A DNA stretch of 64,000 nucleotides, from assembly GCF_039541875.1 (NCBI RefSeq), contig NZ_BAABHB010000013.1, positions 147,803-211,802 on the forward strand, written 5' to 3'. Shown here in pieces: positions 9,936 to 17,404 of this stretch (its first letter is position 1; the number at the start of each line of letters is the position of its first letter). The DNA is from Nibrella viscosa (lineage in GTDB: Bacteria; Bacteroidota; Bacteroidia; Cytophagales; Spirosomataceae). The notes under the pieces are model-generated. The model did no database searches and was not told where the DNA came from. It was given only the letters and a program-made list of their open reading frames with translations. Both the position numbers and the translations under genes were made by a program.

Positions 9936-9973
9936 AAATAAGTTTACTATTAAGCAAATGTATAAACTTATTT
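9936..9973. repeat. 11-bp inverted repeat in divergent promoter region
   Basis: Perfect arms AAATAAGTTTA (9936-9946) and TAAACTTATTT (9963-9973), separated by 16 bases. The spacer contains the proposed -7 box of the Wzi-like gene on the minus strand. The placement between two diverging genes suggests an operator, though A+T-rich palindromes also arise by chance. Confidence 0.4.
9955..9962 (-). promoter_or_regulatory. Candidate -7 promoter element for the Wzi-like gene
   Basis: Read on the minus strand this is TACATTTG, a full match to the Bacteroidota -7 consensus TAnnTTTG. It would start transcription about 40 bases before the ATG at 9910. No clear TTG was found at the usual -33 distance, so the call is tentative. 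Confidence 0.4.
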
Positions 9974-10015
9974 GATATTTTTTTAAAGTTTAGTAGAGTT
10001 TTTTAGGCTTGGTAT

Positions 10016-10023
10016 TAACTTTG
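10016..10023 (+). promoter_or_regulatory. Candidate -7 promoter element for the SRPBCC gene
   Basis: TAACTTTG fully matches TAnnTTTG on the plus strand. Transcription would begin near 10030, about 100 bases before the ATG at 10132; this also argues against the upstream TTG at 10009 being the start codon. A -33 TTG is not obvious. Confidence 0.38.
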
Positions 10024-10131
10024 GTCAGGCAGATTCAACGCAACGGTAGCTATCTGTTCTGTATTGGTGTAGCGGCTGCAAACACATCGGGTTATCGGTG
10101 GTTATATCTATCCGCACAAGTAAGCATATCT

Positions 10132-10809
10132 ATGAAAGATGCCTATAACCCAATCCTGCTCAACCAGCGCATGAACGTTGGTCCTAAAGAACGTATTTTC
10201 TCGGCCGTTGGCGGCTCGTGGCTACTGCTCAACTCCTTTGCCAAACGAGATGTGAGCCTCCCCAAAGCGCTCATTGGTGGATACCTGCTGTTTCGGGGCG
10301 TAACCGGCTACTGTCCCCTGCACAGCGCCGTTGAGAAACGGCAGGCGTTGGAGGTCAGCGACAACATTAATATTCACGTCGACCTGGTGGTCAGTCGCAG
10401 CCCTATGGAAGTATACGACTTCTGGCGTAAGCTGGAGAACCTGCCCTTGTTTATGAGCCATATCGAGTATGTAAGGGAACTGGATAAAAAAACATCGGAG
10501 TGGAAGGCAACCGGACCGGGTGGGGTAGGGCACCTGACCTGGAAAGCCGAAATTGTCAAGGAAGAACGGGGCCGGCTGCTGGGCTGGCGTTCGCTGCCGG
10601 GCGCGGTTATCGAGAATGCCGGAAAAGTGGAGATGTTTTATCACCCCGACGGGACGCAGTTACACGTGGCGATCACCTACAAAGCTCCGTTGGGCGTACC
10701 CGGTAAAGAACTGTCCCGGTTGCTGAATCCAATGTTTCGGGATTTGGTAAAGGAGGATGTGCTGAACGTAAAAACCTACCTGGAGCAAGGAGAAATAACG
10801 GCTTCGTAG
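10132..10809 (+). CDS. YgaP-like membrane domain plus SRPBCC (coenzyme Q-binding/START-like) protein
   Basis: The reading frame is open from 10009, but the ATG at 10132 begins the recognisable protein (225 residues). The first ~70 residues (MNVGPKERIFSAVGGSWLLLNSFAK and GYLLFRGVTGYCPLHSAV) match the DUF2892/YgaP-type short membrane domain, including its Gly-Tyr-Cys-Pro turn. Residues after that form a SRPBCC fold: VDLVVSRSPMEVYDFWRKLENLPLFM, then GVGHLTWKAEI and LGWRSLPGAVIENAGKV, as in the polyketide cyclase/CoQ-binding families. This fusion is known in many bacteria, usually without a proven function. A second in-frame ATG at 10171 could also serve. The ligand is unknown. Confidence 0.8.
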   Translation: MKDAYNPILLNQRMNVGPKERIFSAVGGSWLLLNSFAKRDVSLPKALIGGYLLFRGVTGYCPLHSAVEKRQALEVSDNINIHVDLVVSRSPMEVYDFWRKLENLPLFMSHIEYVRELDKKTSEWKATGPGGVGHLTWKAEIVKEERGRLLGWRSLPGAVIENAGKVEMFYHPDGTQLHVAITYKAPLGVPGKELSRLLNPMFRDLVKEDVLNVKTYLEQGEITAS

Positions 10810-11122
10810 GCTATACTAATCTATAGGGATATCAACCTGCTGGAAGGAGTTTAGTTACGTCACCAACCGCCGGGAGGGTGATAATCTGCTCGTCAACGGC
10901 AGGTGAAAACGCGCGTCGGCACGGTTATGTTTATTCGCTGTGAAGGGCTGAAGAGCCGAGTAGGAGCATAATCCCAAAGGGTGGTGACCAAAGTGGTCGT
11001 CAGTCTGGCCCTGGTCACGGCGGCAGTCACCTGGCTAACCTGGGATTCTGACAGCAGCAAACGGGTGGCGAAGGGGGCGTGAAAACTGCGCCACCAGATA
11101 GCACCGTACGCTGTTTGTCGGA
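10810..11122. other. Intergenic stretch with a small unrecognised reading frame
   Basis: No gene is supported here. A 33-codon frame from GTG at 10981 to the stop at 11082 reads VVTKVVVSLALVTAAVTWLT and then a polar tail, which looks like a lone membrane helix; it may be the remnant of a YtxH-like or other small membrane protein, or chance. No ribosome-binding site is evident. Confidence 0.3.
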
Positions 11123-11312
11123 TTGGCGATTTTTAACAATTGACAAAATTTGTACTATCTGTCAAACAATCCGGTGTCGGGGCGAGTTATATATATGTAA
11201 GTCGTTCATAACCGGGGATACTGTGAAAAGTATCTGATAGTTTTTAGGAATTAACCGTTTATTGAACGACCACAAGAAGCCAGATGACTTAGGTCGTCTG
11301 GCTTTATTTTTT
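11123..11312 (+). ncRNA. Candidate orphan small RNA with promoter and intrinsic terminator
   Basis: A TTG at 11123-11125 lies 19 bases before AAAATTTG (11145-11152), close to the Bacteroidota promoter TTG-N19-TAnnTTTG. About 150 bases on, AGCCAGATGAC (11278-11288) pairs with GTCGTCTGGCT (11293-11303) across the loop TTAG, with one G-T pair, and is followed by TTATTTTTT: a strong rho-independent terminator. No convincing coding frame lies between them. A transcript of about 145-150 nt starting near 11160 is inferred. No known RNA family was recognised, so only the promoter-like and terminator elements are directly visible. Confidence 0.42.
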
Positions 11313-11320
11313 GGCCGCTG

Positions 11321-11456
11321 CTCGTCCGCCATTGTATCGCGTGAGCAGCAGCGCCGGCTCACCGTAGCGGTCTGTCACACGTTTGATGTATGGGTTGTCT
11401 TTTTAGCGCATTACAAATGCGCACCTCGCCCGTCTCGCGAGGCAATGGCGGACGAG
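11321..11456. repeat. Palindromic element with tandem hairpins (ACA loop)
   Basis: The right half holds GCGCATT-ACA-AATGCGC (11406-11422) followed by a second, weaker hairpin in 11431-11454 ending in GGACGAG. The left half, 11321-11341, is the inverted copy of the second hairpin: its reverse complement CGCGATACAATGGCGGACGAG, quoted in two parts as CGCGATACAAT and GGCGGACGAG, differs by one base from 51006-51026. The whole therefore behaves as an inverted-repeat element of about 136 bases. Such structures in Bacteroidota resemble REP/BIME-type elements; no transposase lies nearby. Confidence 0.6.
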
Positions 11457-11555
11457 TAACGCATATTTATTGGGCCGGTGGGTAGTGTTTGAAGCGGCCA
11501 ATCGTTTATTTTTAAGCGAAAAGGAAACGTAACCACCTTCCGTAATTCCAGCCGA

Positions 11556-12806
11556 ATGGACCCGCAACACCCCGACAAACGAGACCCCAAACAGTATATC
11601 GATTTAGGCCATTCCAAAGCCGAAAATCACCTGAAAACCCAGGTAGCCTTATACGAAAAAAGAAAGCAGTATGATGCGTCGACCACCAACGTGCTCCGGG
11701 CGTTTTTCTGGACAAACCTGTTTGGCTTTTTCTACCATTACCTCAAAAGCCGCTTCGGCCGTAAGGCTCCATACCAGTTTTATCCCGCCAACGGCGACAA
11801 CGGCATTTACCCGCTGATCACCGGACAGGACACGGTGGCTATCGCCCTGCTATCTGACTGGGCGACGGATACCGTCGAGTCGGATCAGGTGGCCTATGTG
11901 GTGTCGACCTACGACCCTGATTACACCATTCACCTCGGCGATGTGTATTTTGTGGGTACGCCCCGCGAGGTAGCCGACAATTTTACCGACGCCAACGCAT
12001 CCTGGCATTACGGCCGGCACGGCAGTCTGGCCCTGGCGGGTAATCACGAAATGTATTCGAATGGCAAGGCCTATTTTAACGAATTGCTGCCGGCGATGCG
12101 CATCCGCAAGGGAGACGAGGTGGCTACCCAGCAGGCTGGTTTCTTTTGTCTGGAAAATGAACACTGGCGCATCATCGGACTGGATACCGGCTATACCTCC
12201 ACCAATCGCCCCTTTCTTGAGGTTATTTTTAAGCCCGATTGTAGTTTCCGCGACGAGCAACTGGCGTGGCTCCGCAATGTCGTGCGCCTGGGCGACCCCA
12301 CCGATACGCGTGGCATCATTCTGCTGAGCCATCACCCGTATTTTTCGTCGTTCCGCGACGATCACCCCGTTATCGGCCGGCAACTCCGGGAGATCATGGG
12401 CGAAGCCGCCCGGCCGGTGCTCTGGTTCTGGGGCCACGAACACCGCCTGCTGTTCTATGATCAGTTTGGTTTTCCGGATGGTATCCGGGCCTGGGGCCGG
12501 TGCGTGGGGCATGGCGGTATGCCCGTCGAAATCAGCGAACCCAATCGGGGTAATCTGGGGCAACTACGGCTCTATGACCGCAGGGTGCGGGAACGTATCC
12601 GGGGAATGCCCGTAGGCTACAACGGCTTTGCCCTGCTGAAACTACAGGGAACCTCCCTGCTTGTCGACTACATCGACCAGAATAATGTCGTGGTAGTTTC
12701 GGAAGAATGGACCGTTGACCGGCAAACGGGTGGGCTGGCGGTTCAGACGCTATCGGTGCGCGATGGGATAAAGCGTTACGAGCCCGTTGCCAACAAAGAT
12801 GCGTAA
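11556..12806 (+). CDS. Metallophosphoesterase family protein
   Basis: Predicted calcineurin-like phosphoesterase of 416 residues. Visible metal-site motifs in order: ALLSDWATDT near residue 105 in the place of the usual DxH, GDVYFVG at 128-134, GNHE at 162-165, a late LLSHHP, and GHEH at 293-296. The N-terminal ~90 residues precede the catalytic fold and are not recognised. There is no signal peptide, so it is probably cytoplasmic or peripherally attached. The substrate is unknown; this fold covers protein phosphatases, nucleotidases and phosphodiesterases. It ends about 60 bases before the response-regulator start chosen here and may share its transcript. Confidence 0.85.
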   Translation: MDPQHPDKRDPKQYIDLGHSKAENHLKTQVALYEKRKQYDASTTNVLRAFFWTNLFGFFYHYLKSRFGRKAPYQFYPANGDNGIYPLITGQDTVAIALLSDWATDTVESDQVAYVVSTYDPDYTIHLGDVYFVGTPREVADNFTDANASWHYGRHGSLALAGNHEMYSNGKAYFNELLPAMRIRKGDEVATQQAGFFCLENEHWRIIGLDTGYTSTNRPFLEVIFKPDCSFRDEQLAWLRNVVRLGDPTDTRGIILLSHHPYFSSFRDDHPVIGRQLREIMGEAARPVLWFWGHEHRLLFYDQFGFPDGIRAWGRCVGHGGMPVEISEPNRGNLGQLRLYDRRVRERIRGMPVGYNGFALLKLQGTSLLVDYIDQNNVVVVSEEWTVDRQTGGLAVQTLSVRDGIKRYEPVANKDA

Positions 12807-12869
12807 GAGCAGCCGGGGGGGGCAGCGGTGTTCGTTTTGGTGTATATTCGGCGTTTAAAAACAGCATTC

Positions 12870-14210
12870 TTGACTGCTACCATTTTATTGATCGACGATG
12901 AAGACCGGCTCCGGAAACTGCTGGCCCGGATGCTGAGCCTGGAGGACTATAAAGTGCTGGAAGCGGCCGATGCCCGTAGTGGCCTCAGCCTGCTGGAAAG
13001 CGACGAAGAGGTACACCTGGTTATCAGCGATGTGAAACTGCCGGATAAAAACGGGATTGATCTGACCCTATACATCAAAGAAAGATACTCCGCCGTTGAG
13101 GTGATCGTTCTGACGGCCTACGGCACCATTGCCGACGGCGTGGCGGCTATTAAAAATGGGGCCTTTAATTACATCGTAAAAGGTGACGACAACGATAAAA
13201 TCATTCCGCTGGTGAGCCGGGCGGTAGAAAAGGCGCAGTTGCAGTTCCGGATTCAGAACCTGGAAGCACAGGTGAGCCGGCGGTATAGCTTCGAGAACAT
13301 TATTGGCGAATCTGACGCCATTCAGCAGGCGATTGGTCTGGCCCGCAAGGTGGCTGTGACCGATACCACCGTGTTGCTGATGGGGGAGACCGGCACCGGC
13401 AAAGAGGTCTTTGCCCAGGCCATTCATGGGGTGGGTTCCCGAAGGCTGGGGCCTTTTGTGGCCATCAACTGCGGGGCGCTCAGCAAAGAGATTCTGGAAA
13501 GTGAACTGTTTGGTCACCGGGCGGGAGCCTTCACCGGCGCTACCCGCGATCAGAAGGGTCTTTTCGCCGAGGCCCACAAAGGAACGCTCTTTCTGGACGA
13601 AGTCGGCGAGATGCCGCTGGACCTACAGGCCAAACTGCTGCGGGTGCTGGAAAACCACGAGTTTATCCGCGTTGGCGATACGAAGCCGACGCGGGTGGAT
13701 GTACGTGTCATAGCGGCTACTAATCGCAACCTGGAGCAGCAGACGCAGGCAGGCACGTTCCGACTGGACCTGTATTATCGCCTGTCGGTGTTCACCATTA
13801 CCCTTCCCGCCCTGCGCGAGCGGCCGGAGGATATTCCGGCCCTGGCCGAACACTTTGCCCGGCGCGAAGCCGCCAAGATTGGTAAGCGCGACATCCGGCT
13901 TAGCCCCGCATTCGTCAGCAAACTGAAACAGCAATCCTGGAAAGGTAACACCCGCGAACTCAGGAATGTGATTGAGCGGGCGGTGATCCTGGCCGACGGA
14001 CCGGAACTCCTGGTCGAGCACCTGCCCTACGATATGCAGCAGGAGCGGGTGCCCGTCAACGACTCGGCGCTGGATCTGGCAACGGTAGAGCAGCGGCATA
14101 TTCAGCGGGTACTACGGCAAACCGGAGGCAACAAGACCGAGGCCGCCCGGCTGCTGGGCATCGGGCTAACCACCCTGTACCGGAAAATGGCAGAATATGG
14201 CGTGGACTGA
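12870..14210 (+). CDS. Sigma-54-dependent response regulator (NtrC family)
   Basis: Three-domain regulator: an N-terminal receiver (ILLIDDEDR, phospho-acceptor Asp 54 in VISDVKLPDKNG), a AAA+ domain with Walker A GETGTGKE, the sigma-54 contact loop GAFTGA intact and Walker B TLFLDEVGEMP, and a C-terminal Fis-type helix-turn-helix (GNKTEAARLLGIGLTTLYRKM). It should activate sigma-54 promoters when phosphorylated. The start chosen is TTG at 12870, which places the acidic pair where receivers normally have it; the frame remains open to a GTG at 12828 that would add 14 unusual residues. It lies upstream of a porin gene and of a histidine kinase (15612-17357), its likely partner. The upstream region of that kinase gene has binding-site-like palindromes. 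Confidence 0.92.
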   Translation: MTATILLIDDEDRLRKLLARMLSLEDYKVLEAADARSGLSLLESDEEVHLVISDVKLPDKNGIDLTLYIKERYSAVEVIVLTAYGTIADGVAAIKNGAFNYIVKGDDNDKIIPLVSRAVEKAQLQFRIQNLEAQVSRRYSFENIIGESDAIQQAIGLARKVAVTDTTVLLMGETGTGKEVFAQAIHGVGSRRLGPFVAINCGALSKEILESELFGHRAGAFTGATRDQKGLFAEAHKGTLFLDEVGEMPLDLQAKLLRVLENHEFIRVGDTKPTRVDVRVIAATNRNLEQQTQAGTFRLDLYYRLSVFTITLPALRERPEDIPALAEHFARREAAKIGKRDIRLSPAFVSKLKQQSWKGNTRELRNVIERAVILADGPELLVEHLPYDMQQERVPVNDSALDLATVEQRHIQRVLRQTGGNKTEAARLLGIGLTTLYRKMAEYGVD

Positions 14211-14262
14211 CAAATGCTGCACAACAACTGAACAGGGCACTCGATACCATATCCGGAAACCG

Positions 14263-15393
14263 ATGAAGCTCCTATCATTGGTGGCTGGCCTGTTGGCTGG
14301 CTGTTTCACCGCTTCTGCCCAGCCATCCGATACAACGGCAACAAATCAGGCCCATACCGGACTGACCGTGACGGGTTACGTTGAAACGTACTACGTTCAT
14401 GATTTCACCACCCCCAAAATTACACAGGAGCGGCCCGGCTTTCTCTACAATCACAAGCGGAATCGTGAGGTGAACATCAACCTGGCTTTTGTGAAACTGG
14501 CGTACGGGAATCGGGCCGTCCGAAGCAACCTGGCGGTTCAGGTTGGTACGTATGCCCAGTACAACTACGCGGCCGAACAGGACCTGTTGCGTAATATCCT
14601 TGAAGCCAACGCGGGCGTCCGGCTGTCTGAAACGCATAATTTATGGGTTGATGCGGGGGTGCTGACCTCCCATATTGGCTTTGAAAGCGCGATCTCCAAA
14701 GACTGCTGGACGCTGACCCGCAGCATACTGGCCGAAAATTCACCCTACTTTCTGACCGGGGCTAAGCTGACCTACAACAGTGCCAACGGCCGGTGGACCC
14801 TGCTGGGCTCGGTGGTCAACGGCTGGCAGCGAATCCGGCGGCCGGCAGGCTATGGCGGCCCGTCTGTCAGCACGCAGGTGCAGTTCCGCCCGTCGGGTAG
14901 ACTGACCCTCAACTGGAGCAGCTTTCTGGGCTCCGACCGTCCCGATTCGCTCCGCCAGGGCCGGTTCTTCAATAATTTCTACGCCATCGTCAGTCCCGCC
15001 GATGGCCGGTTTGGCCTCATCCTGGGCTTCGACATCGGAGCCGACCGCAAGCCGGTGCGTAACGGCCACCCCAACCAGCGCGAGGGAACGGGGGCCTACA
15101 TCTGGTATTCGCCGGTCGTAATTGCCCGTCTGAAAACTACCGGCCGGAGCTACCTCAATGGCCGTATAGAATATTACGACGACCGCCATGGGGTGGTGGT
15201 GGGCGAAACCGGAACACCCGGCGGATTTCGTACCTATGGCTATTCCCTGGGGTACGATTACGCCATTACCCCCAATGCCCTGTTCCGGATTGAAGGCAAG
15301 GTGTACAACAGCCGGGATGCCCTATTTGAGACCGCCGGCGGCCGCAGCCGGACAAACACGGCACTGACCACCAGCCTGGCCGTAAGCTTCTAA
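14263..15393 (+). CDS. Outer-membrane beta-barrel porin (BBP2/OmpL-like)
   Basis: Exported protein of 376 residues with signal peptide MKLLSLVAGLLAGCFTASAQ and a barrel-like series of alternating strands ending in a typical aromatic C-terminus (TSLAVSF). The start of the mature part, GLTVTGYVETYYVHDF, and KDCWTLTRSILAENSPYF resemble the putative beta-barrel porin-2 family of Bacteroidota. The ATG at 14263 was chosen over an upstream GTG-type start at 14197 because it begins the signal peptide. It probably forms a passive pore in the outer membrane; the solute is unknown. It sits between the regulator and its presumed kinase, so it may be a target of that system. Confidence 0.78.
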   Translation: MKLLSLVAGLLAGCFTASAQPSDTTATNQAHTGLTVTGYVETYYVHDFTTPKITQERPGFLYNHKRNREVNINLAFVKLAYGNRAVRSNLAVQVGTYAQYNYAAEQDLLRNILEANAGVRLSETHNLWVDAGVLTSHIGFESAISKDCWTLTRSILAENSPYFLTGAKLTYNSANGRWTLLGSVVNGWQRIRRPAGYGGPSVSTQVQFRPSGRLTLNWSSFLGSDRPDSLRQGRFFNNFYAIVSPADGRFGLILGFDIGADRKPVRNGHPNQREGTGAYIWYSPVVIARLKTTGRSYLNGRIEYYDDRHGVVVGETGTPGGFRTYGYSLGYDYAITPNALFRIEGKVYNSRDALFETAGGRSRTNTALTTSLAVSF

Positions 15394-15419
15394 GCCGTTC
15401 CTGACCAGCGCAGAGATTG

Positions 15420-15449
15420 CCAAAATGGAAAGAACCCTTACCAAAATGG
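15420..15449. promoter_or_regulatory. Paired CCAAAATGG palindromes (candidate activator sites)
   Basis: Two identical CCAAAATGG boxes at 15420-15428 and 15441-15449, 21 bases apart centre to centre, i.e. two helical turns on the same face. Each has the dyad CCA-N3-TGG. They lie about 95-120 bases upstream of a -24/-12-like element, which is the usual arrangement of enhancer sites for NtrC-type activators such as the one encoded at 12870-14210. Confidence 0.45.
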
Positions 15450-15539
15450 CAGGGTCAGGCCTCGTTCCTGGCGAATGATAAGGTTTAACTGGGTAAGGAA
15501 AGCGTTCATTACAAGGACTTTACCGAAAATAGACCGGAT

Positions 15540-15557
15540 TTGGCACGATATTCGGCA
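15540..15557 (+). promoter_or_regulatory. Weak sigma-54-like -24/-12 element
   Basis: TTGGCACG followed by ATATTCGGCA resembles the consensus TTGGCACG-N4-TTGCA. The -24 half is exact, but GC in the -12 half is one base further away than normal. Transcription would begin about 40 bases before the kinase ATG at 15612. Confidence 0.3.
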
Positions 15558-15611
15558 ACAATACAACGGCTGGCCTGTTTTGGGATTTATGCCCGATAGC
15601 CAGCCGTTGCT

Positions 15612-17357
15612 ATGACCATTAAAACCAAGTTATTTCTCGGGTTAACGTTTCTGTTTTCCATTATCCTACTGCTGACGGGTCTGGGGGCTTTTTACCTGAA
15701 TCAACTCGCCAACGACTCCCGGGCGATCCTGGAGAATAACTACCTCTCGCTGCAATACACCAGTATCATGCAGAAGGCGCTGGCCGCTCTAAACGCCGAC
15801 CCGGCCGCGCTGAGCACCTTTGCGCAAAGCCTGCGCAAGCAGGAACAAAACATTACCGAAGAAGGGGAGCAGGAGTTGATCGAGGCCCTCAGCCGCGATT
15901 TTGACCGGCTGCAGGCCGGAGCGGTGGACTCGCTCACCCGCAGCCGCATCCGCAATACGCTGCTGCAACTCGACGACATTAACCGGCAGGCCATGTTCCG
16001 GAAAAACAATACGGCCCGGCAAACCGCCCGTGAAGCACTGTGGTGGCTGGCGGCCGTAGGGACATTGTGTTTTCTGCTGGTGCTGTCGTTTATCCTGTAT
16101 TTTCCCGGCTACATTGCCAACCCCCTGCGGGAACTGACCCAAAGTATCAGGCAGATTGCCAGCCGTAATTTTGAAGAGCGCCTGCACTTCCAGTCCGACG
16201 ATGAGTTTGGCGAACTGGCCCGGTCGTTCAACTCAATGGCGCAGAAACTCAATGAATATGAGCACTCCAGCCTGGCTAAGCTGCTGTTCGAGAAAAAGCG
16301 GATCGATACCCTGATCCAGCTTATGCCCGACGGTATTATCGGGCTCGACGAGAGCAAACGGGTCCTGTTTGCCAATCCGGTAGCTTGCCGGTTACTGGGC
16401 ATGACCGAAGGCGATCTGGTCGGCACGTACGCGCCCGATATAGCCTCTGTCAATGATGTAGCCCGGACGCTGATTCACGACCTGATGACCAGTACCTCAC
16501 CGGATGAAGACAGCCGGCTGCTTAAAATTCCCGACCAAGGCAAGGAAAGTTATTTTCGGAAACAAACGCATCTGGTCACCCTTACCCGTACCGGCGAAGA
16601 AACACCAATACCGGCGGGTTACGTGATTGTTCTGTCCAATGTAACGCCTTACCAGGAGCGCGACCAGGCCCGAACCAATTTTATTGCTACCGTCTCGCAC
16701 GAACTGAAAACCCCCATTTCCGGAATCAAACTGAGCCTGAAACTTCTGGAAGACAGGCGCATTGGTCCGCTCAATGAGGAGCAGCAGCAACTGGTAGACC
16801 TGGTGCGCGATGATGCCGACCGGCTTCTGCACATCACGGGTGAACTACTCAATCTGGCCCAGGTCGAGTCGGGGCAGATCCAGCTCCGGATCGAGCCTGT
16901 ACCAGCTTCGGATATTGTGGCGGTGGCAACGTCGGCGGTGCGGGTGCCAGCCGAGCAAAAAAATGTTCGTTTTGACGTGCAGGTACCGGCCGGCCTCCCA
17001 CTGGTAAAAGCTGATCCGGACAAGGCCTCGTGGGTGCTGATCAATTTTTTGTCGAATGCCGTCCGGCACAGCCCCGAGAACAATCCGGTTGAAATTACGG
17101 CCCGGCAGAATCAGGGGTCGGTTGAGTTTTGCGTTCGGGACTACGGCAACGGTATACGGCCCGAGCTTCGCGACCGGGTATTCGACCGGTTTTACCGGGA
17201 TACCAACAGCCAGGCAACTACTGCCGGCCCGGTTAGCGGTACCGGACTGGGCTTAGCCATCTCGAAAGATTTTATAACCTCTATGCAGGGCGAAATCGGC
17301 ATTGCGCCGGACATTACCGACGGAGCCGCTTTTTATTTCCGCCTGCCGGTGGCCTGA
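15612..17357 (+). CDS. Membrane sensor histidine kinase (HAMP-PAS-HisKA-HATPase)
   Basis: Sensor kinase of 581 residues. Order: a first membrane helix (residues ~8-30), a periplasmic helical domain rich in charged residues (~31-140), a second helix (~142-165), HAMP (~165-220, NPLRELTQSIRQI and DEFGELARSFNSMA), PAS (~225-335, MPDGIIGLDESKRVLFANP), HisKA with the phospho-accepting His 363 in VSHELKTPISG, and the ATPase with N box LINFLSNAVRHSP, G1 RDYGNGIRP and G2 GTGLGLAIS. It autophosphorylates and would pass phosphate to the sigma-54 regulator encoded 1.4 kb upstream. It is separated from the porin gene by 218 bases holding candidate activator sites, which suggests feedback control. The signal sensed is unknown; the nearby Kup gene hints at ion or osmotic conditions. 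Confidence 0.93.
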   Translation: MTIKTKLFLGLTFLFSIILLLTGLGAFYLNQLANDSRAILENNYLSLQYTSIMQKALAALNADPAALSTFAQSLRKQEQNITEEGEQELIEALSRDFDRLQAGAVDSLTRSRIRNTLLQLDDINRQAMFRKNNTARQTAREALWWLAAVGTLCFLLVLSFILYFPGYIANPLRELTQSIRQIASRNFEERLHFQSDDEFGELARSFNSMAQKLNEYEHSSLAKLLFEKKRIDTLIQLMPDGIIGLDESKRVLFANPVACRLLGMTEGDLVGTYAPDIASVNDVARTLIHDLMTSTSPDEDSRLLKIPDQGKESYFRKQTHLVTLTRTGEETPIPAGYVIVLSNVTPYQERDQARTNFIATVSHELKTPISGIKLSLKLLEDRRIGPLNEEQQQLVDLVRDDADRLLHITGELLNLAQVESGQIQLRIEPVPASDIVAVATSAVRVPAEQKNVRFDVQVPAGLPLVKADPDKASWVLINFLSNAVRHSPENNPVEITARQNQGSVEFCVRDYGNGIRPELRDRVFDRFYRDTNSQATTAGPVSGTGLGLAISKDFITSMQGEIGIAPDITDGAAFYFRLPVA

Positions 17358-17404
17358 AACGGCTGCATCCTATACACAAACGTGAATACAACAACCTGAA
17401 AAAA

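Noticed and set aside
10009..10131. Upstream TTG start for the SRPBCC protein
   Set aside because: It lies before the proposed transcription start, and the added residues do not resemble the family; ATG at 10132 is preferred.
10810..11122. tRNA or other structured RNA gene
   Set aside because: No cloverleaf, CCA end or known RNA motif could be drawn from the sequence.
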